A DNA stretch of 64,000 nucleotides, from positions 1 to 64,000 of the forward strand of contig JAICTZ010000031.1 in NCBI GenBank assembly GCA_025936115.1, given 5' to 3'. The DNA comes from Polyangiaceae bacterium (lineage in GTDB: Bacteria > Myxococcota_A > Polyangia > Polyangiales > Polyangiaceae). The notes beneath the pieces were generated by a model. That model was not told the DNA's origin, ran no database searches, and saw only the letters and a list, made by a program, of their open reading frames with translations. Below, one piece after another: positions 7,998 through 15,642 of this stretch. The position numbers were made by a program, and so were the translations under genes. How positions within the stretch are numbered: position 1 is the first letter of the stretch; each line of letters opens with the position of its first letter.

Positions 7998-9278
7998 TCA
8001 GGTGGGCTGCGCTACGTGTTCGCCTTTGATGCGCAGGTAAATCCACGCAAACGCGATCATTAGTAGCGGGTAGGAGATCAGGAACACGCCGAAGAAGCAC
8101 GCGAGCTCGCCGGCGAAGACCACGAAAAAGGAGATGATCCAAAACAGAAAAATGTTCAGGCGATGACCCTTCGTCAGCTCCCAGCTACGTTTGAGGGCTT
8201 CGACCCCCGTGAGGTTCTGATCGACGATCAGAAAGCCTTGCAGGCTGAGGCCGAGCGACAAGATGACGCCGGGCACGATGCAGAGCGCGAAGCCGATCGA
8301 CGTCGCGACGACGGACACGATCAGCGCGACGAAGAACTGCACGAAGTAGCGACCGCCCGAGAACGGATCCGCAAATGTCGTCGGCTGTCCGCGCGCGGCT
8401 TTGAGCGCCGTCTGTGCGATACCGCCGAGCATGTAGCTCATCACGACGATCCAGAGGATGCCGCCGACGGACGTCGCACCGAAGCGCATCACGTCCGACA
8501 TGCTCCGGTCGATCACGCCGCCACCCTCGAGCGCACCGGCCGCGAAAGTGCTGCCGAAGATCACGACGTACAGGATGAAGATCGGAACGAACCAACCGAC
8601 GGCGAGCGGGAGCGCAACCGTCGAGAAGCGTTTGGTGACGATGTTCCAGCCGAAGCCGACCGCGTCCATCGGGCTCCACGCCGGCTCCGAGCCCATCGGC
8701 TGGATCGCTCCGGGCGGGCCGTAGCCGCCGGGCGGGCCGTAGCCACCGGGGGGAGGCGTGAAGCCCCCACCACCGGGAGGACCGTAGCCGCCGGGAGGAC
8801 CATAGCCGCCACCGGGCGGGCCATAGCCACCTGGACCGGGAGGCGGACCGTAGCCGCCAGGAGGCGGACCGTAGCCACCCGGCGGGTAGCCCCCACCGGG
8901 AGGACCCCAGCCGCCGGGAGGCTGTCCACCGCCAGGGGGAGCACCAGGAGGCGCGCCGGGTGGGTAGCCGCCGCCACCGGGAGGACCACCGCCGGGAGGA
9001 GCACCACCGGGAGGACCGCCGGGGGGCGCACCGGGCGGAGCACCGGGCGGAGCGCCAGGAGGAGCACCGGGTGGATTACCAGGCGGCGGACCCCAGCCAC
9101 CGCCACCGCCGGGGGGATGACCACCAGGAGGACCACCACCGCCAGGGGGATGACCACCAGGAGGACCACCGCCACCGGGAGGCATCCCGCCGCCTGGAGG
9201 CATGCCGCCGGGCGGACCCCAACCGCCTCCGCCTGGTGGACCGTAACCGCCGCCTGCCATGTGATGAACTTGGTTCAC
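7998..9278 (-). CDS. membrane protein with long Pro/Gly-repeat N-terminus
   Basis: The GTG at 9278 follows GAGGTGG at good spacing. Residues 8 to about 195 of 426 are almost entirely Gly and Pro in irregular PPGG/YGPPGG units, a disordered low-complexity tail. The rest contains about six hydrophobic stretches (for example WFVPIFILYVVIFGSTF and IFLFWIISFFVVFAGELA) with the helix spacing of DUF4013-type integral membrane proteins. The membrane part is at the C-terminus, with the repeat tail presumably cytosolic. The role is unknown. An 80-bp gap separates it from the divergent flippase gene, so a shared control region is possible. Confidence 0.8.
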   Translation of the reverse strand: MNQVHHMAGGGYGPPGGGGWGPPGGMPPGGGMPPGGGGPPGGHPPGGGGPPGGHPPGGGGGWGPPPGNPPGAPPGAPPGAPPGAPPGGPPGGAPPGGGPPGGGGYPPGAPPGAPPGGGQPPGGWGPPGGGYPPGGYGPPPGGYGPPPGPGGYGPPGGGYGPPGGYGPPGGGGFTPPPGGYGPPGGYGPPGAIQPMGSEPAWSPMDAVGFGWNIVTKRFSTVALPLAVGWFVPIFILYVVIFGSTFAAGALEGGGVIDRSMSDVMRFGATSVGGILWIVVMSYMLGGIAQTALKAARGQPTTFADPFSGGRYFVQFFVALIVSVVATSIGFALCIVPGVILSLGLSLQGFLIVDQNLTGVEALKRSWELTKGHRLNIFLFWIISFFVVFAGELACFFGVFLISYPLLMIAFAWIYLRIKGEHVAQPT

Positions 9279-9358
9279 GCCGCCACCTCGGTATTGATTC
9301 GAAAAACCACGCTAGGTTGCCTGACCCCGAGGGTCCAGGTTTTTTGCTCGGAGCCGTT

Positions 9359-10948
9359 TTGACGCCGATCTCCCGTTCGCTCGCGGATTCCCCTCAGCAG
9401 GCACCCACGGTTAATGAAGCGACTAGCGAAGTAACGCGCGCGGCCGGTCGCGGCGGGCTCGCGATCGCGAGCGCCAAGCTCTACTTCATCCTCGCGGGTA
9501 CGGTGCATCAGCTTGCGCTGCCGCGCCTGCTCGGACTCGACGGCTACGGCGCACTCGCCAGCGCGCTCTCACTCGCGAGCATCGTTTATAACCCCATCGT
9601 TTCGACGGGGATCCAAGGCGTGAGTCGTGCGGTGGCGGCGGCTCCCGCAGGGCGTGAACGAGCCGTCTTGCGGCAAAGCTTCGTCGTCCACGCAGCGGGG
9701 GCGGCGTTGCTCGCGGCCGTGGCGTTCGCTCTTTCACCCGTCGTGGCGGCGAGTCTTGGCGCGCCGCACCTCGCGCTCTCGCTGCGCGTCCTGAGTGTCG
9801 TGCTGTTGGTTTACGGTTTGTATGCGCCGCTGATTGGAGCGCTCAACGGGCAGCGGCGGCTCGTGCAGCAGGCGGGCTTCGACGTGTTTTCCGCGACCGT
9901 GCGGACCGTGGGGCTGATTGCCGGCGCGGTGCTGTTTGCGCGGGCATCGGGTTCTTCGGAGCGCGGAGCCGAAGGCGCGTGTTTCGGTTTTTTGGGTGGG
10001 GCGGTGCTAGTGCTCGCGGCCGCCATCATCGTCGTCGGCGTGGGGCGGCGGGGTGAGAGCGGGACGCGCTGGCGCGATCACTTGGCGTTCGTCGCGCCGC
10101 TGCTCCTGGGGCAGACGCTCTTGAACTTGTTGTTTCAAGCCGATCTCACGCTGCTCCGCCGCTTCGCGGCCGAGGCGGCGACGCACGCGGGGCTCGCGCC
10201 GACGGCGGCCGATCCGTACGTCGGCGCTTACAGGACGACGCAGCTGTTTTCGTTCTTGCCGTATCAGCTGCTCACGGCGGTGACGTTCGTGCTGTTCCCG
10301 ATGCTCGCCGGGGCACGGCGGAACGCCGATCGCACGCAGCTCGCGCGTTACGTCGAAAGTGGGCTCCGCATCGCGCTCGTCGTGATGGGCGCGATGGTGT
10401 GCGTCACGGCGGGACTCCCCGCGTCGCTGCTCACGCTCGGCTTCGGCGCGCAGGCGGCGAATTACGGCGCGCAGGCGCTCACGGTTCTGGCGCTCGGGTT
10501 CGGCGCGTTTGCGATTTTTGGGCTGCTGACGGCCGTTTTGAACGGCTTGGGTTACGAACGCGCCAGTCTCGGGATCACGGCGCTCGCGTTTGCGCTCGTC
10601 GTGGGCGCGGGGTTCGGCTGGGTGCGGGGCACGGAGTTGTCGCAGGCGCTGCTCGTGCGAACGGCCGTCGCTACGTCGACGGGCATTGCGCTCGCGACGT
10701 TGCTCGCGGCGCTGCTCGTGCGACGCATCGTGGGGTCGCTCGTGCCGGCGCGGGTCGCGCTGCGCGTCGGGGTTGCGCTCGCGGTGGCGCTCGGGGTTGC
10801 GCGAGTGCTCCCGAGTGGACGCGCGCTCTTGGCGATCCCCGAAGCCGCGCTCGTCGTCGTGACGTACTTTGCCGTCTTGCTCGTCACGCGCGAGCTCGGG
10901 CGCGCCGATCTCGAGCTCGTCACGCGGGTGCTCAAGCGTCGGGCGTGA
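9359..10948 (+). CDS. polysaccharide biosynthesis flippase, Wzx/MATE-like
   Basis: The 529-residue product is hydrophobic throughout, with about 12-14 membrane helices. It starts with the typical amphipathic segment and first helices of the oligosaccharidyl-lipid flippase superfamily (KLYFILAGTVHQLALPRLLG, then DGYGALASALSLASI). Such proteins move lipid-linked sugars across the inner membrane for capsule, O-antigen or exopolysaccharide. The TTG at 9359 was picked because GGAG lies 5 bp upstream. No glycosyltransferases or polymerase adjoin it, so the substrate cannot be inferred. Its 3' end overlaps the convergent ABC ATPase gene by 17 bp. Confidence 0.8.
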   Translation: MTPISRSLADSPQQAPTVNEATSEVTRAAGRGGLAIASAKLYFILAGTVHQLALPRLLGLDGYGALASALSLASIVYNPIVSTGIQGVSRAVAAAPAGRERAVLRQSFVVHAAGAALLAAVAFALSPVVAASLGAPHLALSLRVLSVVLLVYGLYAPLIGALNGQRRLVQQAGFDVFSATVRTVGLIAGAVLFARASGSSERGAEGACFGFLGGAVLVLAAAIIVVGVGRRGESGTRWRDHLAFVAPLLLGQTLLNLLFQADLTLLRRFAAEAATHAGLAPTAADPYVGAYRTTQLFSFLPYQLLTAVTFVLFPMLAGARRNADRTQLARYVESGLRIALVVMGAMVCVTAGLPASLLTLGFGAQAANYGAQALTVLALGFGAFAIFGLLTAVLNGLGYERASLGITALAFALVVGAGFGWVRGTELSQALLVRTAVATSTGIALATLLAALLVRRIVGSLVPARVALRVGVALAVALGVARVLPSGRALLAIPEAALVVVTYFAVLLVTRELGRADLELVTRVLKRRA

Positions 10949-11879
10949 CGATCGCTTCGCGCACGAACAAATCCTCGAGCGTTTCGCTCCGGGGCGTCGC
11001 TTCGACGAGCGCGGCGCCCGCCGCTAACGAGCGCTCCAGGACGAACTTCACGGCCGCTTCACCCTCCGCTTCGACCACGAGCCGCTCGCCCAGGCGCCGC
11101 ACGGCGTGACCCGCGGCGACGAACGCTTGCTCGAGCGCTGCGTCGACGTGCTCGAGCACGAGGTCCGTCCGCCGCACGTCGCGCTTCAAGAGCTCTTCGA
11201 GCCGCCCGCTCACGACGACCTGGCCGCGCCGGAGGATCGTGACGCGGTCGCACAGCGTCTCGACGTCACTCAAAATATGCGTCGAAAAGAAAATCGTGCG
11301 CCCGCGCCGTCGCTCCTCGACGATCAAGTCGCGCACGTCCTTACGCCCCACCGGATCGAGGCCGCTCATCGGCTCGTCCAAAATCAAAAGCTCCGGATCG
11401 GCGACGAGCGCCGCCGCGAGCCCCGTGCGCTGGAGCATGCCCTTCGAGAGTTTGCGCACCGGACGGTCTGCCGCGTACAGGACGCCGACCTGGTCGAGCA
11501 CCGTGCGCGTGCGATCGCGCGCCGCGCGGCTTGAAAGTCCCGATAACCGCGCGCAGAGCTCCACGAACTCCGTGGGCGTGAGGTAGGGATAGATGTACGG
11601 GTTCTCGGGCAGGAAGCCGACGCGCTTCATGGCCTCGGGGCTCGGTACGCGAGCGCCGAAAATGGTCGCCGTACCACCCGTGGGGGCGATGAGGCCCGTC
11701 AGCATTTTGATCGTCGTCGTCTTGCCGGCGCCGTTCGGGCCGAGGAAGCCGAAGATGTCGCCGCGCTCGACCGCAAAGGAGACGCCCCGCACGGCGAGCA
11801 CGCGCCGGCGCATGAGGCCCAGGCGAAACTCCTTGTGCAGTCCTTCGACGCGAATGAGTGCTTCGGACACGCGGCTCAT
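10932..11879 (-). CDS. ABC transporter ATP-binding protein
   Basis: The 315-residue protein carries Walker A (GPNGAGKTT), Q-loop region, signature (LSKGM), Walker B (LLILDEP) and switch His (STHILSD). The order and the C-terminal extension are those of CcmA/NatA-type exporters, and it would energise an inner-membrane permease. The start is ATG 11879; an in-frame ATG three codons upstream (11888) is possible. No permease gene adjoins it: upstream is the divergent OmpA-family gene and downstream it overlaps the convergent flippase by 17 bp. The partner must be encoded elsewhere, so the substrate is unknown. Confidence 0.88.
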   Translation of the reverse strand: MSRVSEALIRVEGLHKEFRLGLMRRRVLAVRGVSFAVERGDIFGFLGPNGAGKTTTIKMLTGLIAPTGGTATIFGARVPSPEAMKRVGFLPENPYIYPYLTPTEFVELCARLSGLSSRAARDRTRTVLDQVGVLYAADRPVRKLSKGMLQRTGLAAALVADPELLILDEPMSGLDPVGRKDVRDLIVEERRRGRTIFFSTHILSDVETLCDRVTILRRGQVVVSGRLEELLKRDVRRTDLVLEHVDAALEQAFVAAGHAVRRLGERLVVEAEGEAAVKFVLERSLAAGAALVEATPRSETLEDLFVREAIVTPDA

Positions 11880-12103
11880 GAAGAGCATACCGAAGCCTGG
11901 TTAGCGAAGCGCGCCGGCCACGCGCCGGCCGGCGGTCCGCCTTTGCATCGAGCTCGTGCAGCGAGTGCGCGACCCTCTTGCGGGCGGCGGGTCGGCCTGC
12001 GAGAGTGTGTGCGTCCCATGCATTGGTGGCCTTCGGGACCAGCGCGCTCCCGGGGCATTGGGAGCCGCATTTCGCTCTCAGGCCCACTTGGGCACGAGGA
12101 AAC

Positions 12104-14452
12104 ATGAATCGCTTCGGCGTCGCGTCTGTTTGTTTGCTCGCATCGCTCGTCACGTCCACGCTCGCATCGGCACAGGAGGCGCCACCGCCGCCGCCTCCCC
12201 CGCCCCCGAGTGACGCGCCGCCAGCGCCCGCCGCACCGAACGCGGGCGCCAGCGCCGAAGGCAGCATCGAGGTCGGCGGCCAAGCGAGCGGACAAGCCGC
12301 GGCGCCGACGGTCGAACCGGCGGAGCCCGCAGTCGAGACGCCAACCGCAGCAGCGGCCCCTGCGGACACCAAGTCCGCGAAGGATCTGAACGCCGAGCGC
12401 AATCGCCGCGCGGCTTCGCTCCACGAGCAAAACACGATCGACGGCTCGACCGGCCTCTTGCGCATCGTGCAAGCGAGCTCGGGCGCAGTCGGCACGTTCC
12501 GCATGTCGCTCATGGGCAGCTATTTCGGCAGCTCGGGCTTCCTCTGCAACGCGTCGACGCCCTGCCCGACGACGGACGGCGCGACCGATCGCACGCAAGA
12601 AGACGAAGTCAGCCAGGTGCAGATGCGGCTCGGCGTCTCGGCGACGCTCTTCCCCTTTCTCGAGGCGGGCTTCTCGATGCGCAACATGGCGACGTCGGAC
12701 AGCCGCAGCCGCCCGCGGCTCTTGCTCGCGCTCGGCGATACGACGCTCTCCCTCAAGGGCTTCATGCCCGTCGAACCGGACAACATCTTTCAGTTCGGCG
12801 GCCTCGCGCAGCTCATGCTGCTCAACGGCGCCGGCAGCGTCGGCTTCGTCGGCGGTGGCACGAGCTTCTCGCTCAAGGCGCTCGGCACGATCGCGCTCGA
12901 CAACCGCTCGAACCCCGACGACCAGATCCCGCTGCGTTTTCACATGAACGTCGGCTGGCTCTTCGACAACTCCGCGCAGCTCGTCAAAAAAGTCGAGGAA
13001 ACGCCGCCCCCCGCCGGCCGCGGTGAAACCATCCAGCGCACCGAGCGCTTCGGTCTCGACATCAACCGCGTCGACAGCTTCCAGCTCGGCGTGGGCGGCG
13101 AGTTCATTCACGAGTTCGTGCGTCCGTTCGTCGAGTGGACGTTCGACGTGCCGGTCAATCGTCAAAAGTACGTCTGCGACGAGAACGTGGCCGCGGCGCA
13201 CGGCGAGCTCTGTCTCGCCAAGGCGCAGGGCTTCAGCACGTCGCCGTCACGCTTGTCGCTCGGCGCGCGCGTGTTCCCCTGGCCCGATCACGGACTCGCG
13301 GCGACGCTCGCCGTCGACATCGGCACGGGCGCCACGAGCAAGTTCATCGACGAGGTCGCGCCCGAGGTGCCGTACAATTTGTGGTTCGGCGTCGCGTGGG
13401 CCGTCGATACCGAGCCGCCGCTGCCCGTCATCAAAGAGGTCGAGAAGCCGAGCGCGGCGCCCATCGCCAAGCCGAACCCGTACCTCGCGGGCACGGTGGT
13501 CGACAAAGCGGGGGCGGTCGTTCCGAACGCGACGCTCCGCTTCGACGGTCGCCCTCTCCCCGGCATGATTTCGGCGGAGGACGGCACGTTCAAGAGCTTC
13601 GCGCTCGAGCCCGGCAACTACACGCTTGCCGTGAGCGCCAAGGGCTTCCGCGACGGCCAGTGCCCCGTCAACGTGCCGACCGAGCAGGAAATCCAAGCCG
13701 CTGCGGCGAGCCCGCCTCCGCCCGCGACCGCCGACGGGACGCAACCGCAGACGCAGGCGCAGCCCGCCGTTGCAGCGGACGGCGCCGTGTCGGTGCGCTG
13801 CGAGCTCGAAGCGCTGCCCCAACTCGGCAACGTCGTCGGCCAGGTCATCGACGCCGACAGCAACCAACCCATCGCCGGCGCGCACGTCAAGATCCGCGAC
13901 GCACGCAGCCGCGAGCTCGATCTCTCCGCCGACGGTGCCGGTGCCTTCCGCTTCCAAAACGTGCCGCCCGGCCGCGTCACGCTCATGATCGAGGCGCCCG
14001 GGTACTTCCCCTCGTCGCAGGAGTTCTCGATCAAGGCGCTCGAAGACACGCAGGCGCGCATGCCGCTCAACAAACGGCCGCAGGTGCCGAACGTGATCGT
14101 CACGGGCCACGAGCTCAAGCTCCGGAAACAAGTGCACTTCCAGCACGATTCCGCGGAAATTCTGCCGGATTCGTCGGCCATTCTCGAAGAGATCGCGGAC
14201 GTGCTCAGCACGCACCCCGAGATCAAGAGCATCGAGGTGCAGGGCCACACCGACAACCAAGGCAGCGCGCCGTACAACTTGAAGCTCAGCGAGAGCCGCG
14301 CTCAGGCCGTCGTCGACTCACTCGTGAAGCTCGGCGTCGATCCATTGCGCCTCCGGGCAAAGGGCTACGGCGACACGAAGCCGCTCATGCCGAACAACAA
14401 CGAAGTAAACCGCGCGAAGAACCGGCGCGTGCAGCTGATGGTCAATAAGTGA
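12104..14452 (+). CDS. OmpA-family outer-membrane protein with two carboxypeptidase-regulatory-like domains
   Basis: ATG 12104 follows GAGGA and opens a signal peptide (cleavage near LASAQ-E), so the 782-residue protein is exported. A Pro-run linker is followed by a region of about 350 residues with amphipathic strands, plausibly a beta-barrel. Two Ig-like carboxypeptidase-regulatory repeats come next (LAGTVVDKAGAVVPNATL near 465 and VVGQVIDADSNQPIAGAHV near 585). The C-terminal 115 residues are a classical OmpA/peptidoglycan-binding domain (HFQHDSAEILPDS, VQGHTDN, SESRAQAV, KNRRVQL). It should tether outer membrane to peptidoglycan. The stop codon lies inside a 24-bp direct repeat. Confidence 0.88.
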   Translation: MNRFGVASVCLLASLVTSTLASAQEAPPPPPPPPPSDAPPAPAAPNAGASAEGSIEVGGQASGQAAAPTVEPAEPAVETPTAAAAPADTKSAKDLNAERNRRAASLHEQNTIDGSTGLLRIVQASSGAVGTFRMSLMGSYFGSSGFLCNASTPCPTTDGATDRTQEDEVSQVQMRLGVSATLFPFLEAGFSMRNMATSDSRSRPRLLLALGDTTLSLKGFMPVEPDNIFQFGGLAQLMLLNGAGSVGFVGGGTSFSLKALGTIALDNRSNPDDQIPLRFHMNVGWLFDNSAQLVKKVEETPPPAGRGETIQRTERFGLDINRVDSFQLGVGGEFIHEFVRPFVEWTFDVPVNRQKYVCDENVAAAHGELCLAKAQGFSTSPSRLSLGARVFPWPDHGLAATLAVDIGTGATSKFIDEVAPEVPYNLWFGVAWAVDTEPPLPVIKEVEKPSAAPIAKPNPYLAGTVVDKAGAVVPNATLRFDGRPLPGMISAEDGTFKSFALEPGNYTLAVSAKGFRDGQCPVNVPTEQEIQAAAASPPPPATADGTQPQTQAQPAVAADGAVSVRCELEALPQLGNVVGQVIDADSNQPIAGAHVKIRDARSRELDLSADGAGAFRFQNVPPGRVTLMIEAPGYFPSSQEFSIKALEDTQARMPLNKRPQVPNVIVTGHELKLRKQVHFQHDSAEILPDSSAILEEIADVLSTHPEIKSIEVQGHTDNQGSAPYNLKLSESRAQAVVDSLVKLGVDPLRLRAKGYGDTKPLMPNNNEVNRAKNRRVQLMVNK

Positions 14453-14499
14453 ACGGTTGAACCGCCAAGGCGGCCAAGTGAACAGTTGAACCGCCAAGG
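14447..14499 (+). repeat. 24-bp direct repeat overlapping the end of the OmpA-family gene
   Basis: Copies at 14447-14470 and 14476-14499 (AAGTGAAC, then G or A, then GTTGAACCGCCAAGG) differ at one base. The first copy contains the TGA stop of the upstream gene. The GAACCGCCAAG core recurs on the opposite strand beyond the GxxExxY remnant. Confidence 0.8.
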
Positions 14500-14752
14500 G
14501 CGCCGAGAGCGCGAAGAGAGAGGGCGCCAAGAGAGAGGGCGCGGACAGGGCACGAACGATCTAGGTGTTAACTAGACGTTTGATGCCGGTGCGGACTTCG
14601 CGGACGTTGAAGTTTACGAGCAGGCCCAGGCGTAACCGCGCAATTTTTAAGTACGAGAGGAGTTGCGCGACGTGGATCGGGGCGAGGCGGTCGACGGCTT
14701 TCAGCTCGAGGATTAGCTGCTCGCCCACCACGAGGTCCCTCGGCGCCCTTGG
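14494..14752. mobile_element. inverted-repeat-bounded unit carrying the GxxExxY remnant
   Basis: CCAAGGGCGCCGAG at 14494-14507 is repeated exactly inverted at 14739-14752, and on both sides GAACCGCC lies just outside the 14-mer. The enclosed 230 bp hold little except the truncated GxxExxY frame. A 14-bp direct repeat CGTCTTGGCGGTTC (14753-14766 and 14792-14805) continues the outer side. No transposase is present, so this is a repeat unit of possibly mobile origin rather than a proven element. Confidence 0.4.
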
Positions 14753-14782
14753 CGTCTTGGCGGTTCCTTCCCCTCCGGTCAT
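14561..14782 (-). pseudogene. GxxExxY protein, N-terminally truncated
   Basis: About 50 residues match the C-terminal half of the GxxExxY family (LILELKAVDRLAPIHVAQLL, then SYLK and GLLVNFNVREVRTGIKRLV). The family is usually near 125 residues and opens with the GxxExxY motif, which is missing. The first 20 residues here (GTAKTPRAPRD) are translated from the repeat sequence that brackets the gene, so the 5' half has evidently been replaced. The family has a PD-(D/E)XK-like fold of unknown role and is widely scattered. Function is probably lost. It sits directly downstream of rbfA. Confidence 0.7.
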
Positions 14783-14847
14783 GCCACATACCGTCTTGGC
14801 GGTTCATTCCCTCCGGATCGGCGCCCCGCCGGCCCCGGTTGCGTACG

Positions 14848-15219
14848 TCACTCCCCGCGTTTTTCGCGCTCGATTTCGGCGAGCAGCGCGTCCACGCGGT
14901 CGCGCGCGTCTTCACCCGTGTCGTAGATGAAGCGTAAATCGGGGACGCGGCGGAGCTTCAGCGCGGGGCCGAGCGCGCGGCGCAGGCGCGGCACGGCGCG
15001 GCGCAGGCGCGTGATCACGGATTTGCGCGCTTCCGGGCCGTCTTCGATGCTCAGGCGGCGGACGCGCGCCGTCGCGATCGAGAGATCCGCCGAAACGTCG
15101 ACGTGCGTGACGACCAGCGTCGAGAGCTCGGGATCGCCGAGCTCGCGGGCGAGCGCGGTCGTGAGGTGACTCTGAACGAGGCCTGCGACGCGGAGCGTGC
15201 GGCGTCCGTCTTCGCTCAC
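14848..15219 (-). CDS. rbfA: ribosome-binding factor A
   Basis: The 123-residue product has the length and sequence pattern of RbfA, a KH-fold protein that binds the 30S subunit and helps mature the 16S rRNA 5' end. Diagnostic segments are RVAGLVQSHLTTALARELGD, VTHVDVSADLSIATARV and LRRVPDLRFIYDTGED. Its ATG overlaps the stop of the DUF503 gene by 4 bp (ATGA), which indicates translational coupling. It is the last intact gene of the rimP-nusA-infB cluster; truB and rpsO, which often follow, are not here. Confidence 0.95.
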   Translation of the reverse strand: MSEDGRRTLRVAGLVQSHLTTALARELGDPELSTLVVTHVDVSADLSIATARVRRLSIEDGPEARKSVITRLRRAVPRLRRALGPALKLRRVPDLRFIYDTGEDARDRVDALLAEIEREKRGE

Positions 15220-15614
15220 GGTGCGTCCTCGTCGTCGCTATCGTCGTCGTCGAAGTGCGACTCGCCTGCCCCGCCGAGCTCGCCCAGCGCTTGTTCGATG
15301 CCGCCCTGAATCGAGCGGCCGCCGTCGCCGAGCGTGATGATTTCGGTCGCGACGTCCGCGAGCACGGCGTCCCGCGCGACGCGCGCCATGCCCGCGGCGG
15401 CGGCGAGCACCTCCGAGCAACGCGCCGAGTCGTTCGAAACGACGGCGAGCCCGAGCGTCGCCACCTGGTAGCGCTCGAGCTCGCCCACTTCCGCGAGTGA
15501 TACCGGTAGCCTTGCGCGCATGCGATCCTTCAAGCTTTTCACGACGCGCCGCCGATCCTTGAGCGATCGGGCGCCTGGAATCGACAGAACCAGGCGGCCG
15601 ACACCGACGAACAC
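15216..15614 (-). CDS. DUF503 (YlxP-like) family protein
   Basis: The 132-residue protein matches DUF503: start FVGVGRLVLSIPGARSLKDR, then RRVVKSLKDRMRARLPVSLAEV and a QVATLGLAVVSND core. Members are about 95 residues with a ferredoxin-like fold. Here an acidic tail (HFDDDDSDDEDAP) extends the C-terminus. The gene lies between infB and rbfA, a conserved place for this family, and overlaps rbfA by 4 bp, so a role in ribosome or translation control is likely though not established. The gap to infB upstream is 28 bp. Confidence 0.88.
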   Translation of the reverse strand: MFVGVGRLVLSIPGARSLKDRRRVVKSLKDRMRARLPVSLAEVGELERYQVATLGLAVVSNDSARCSEVLAAAAGMARVARDAVLADVATEIITLGDGGRSIQGGIEQALGELGGAGESHFDDDDSDDEDAP

Positions 15615-15642
15615 GACAGCCTTTCGAACTCGATGAGCGCGG

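Noticed and set aside
8740..9260. Array-like repeats resembling CRISPR
   Set aside because: Repeat units are irregular 6-15 bp codon repeats for Pro and Gly without uniform spacers, and no cas gene is present.
8163..9362. Plus-strand Thr/Arg-rich repetitive frame
   Set aside because: It mirrors the Pro/Gly repeat region of the membrane protein on the other strand.
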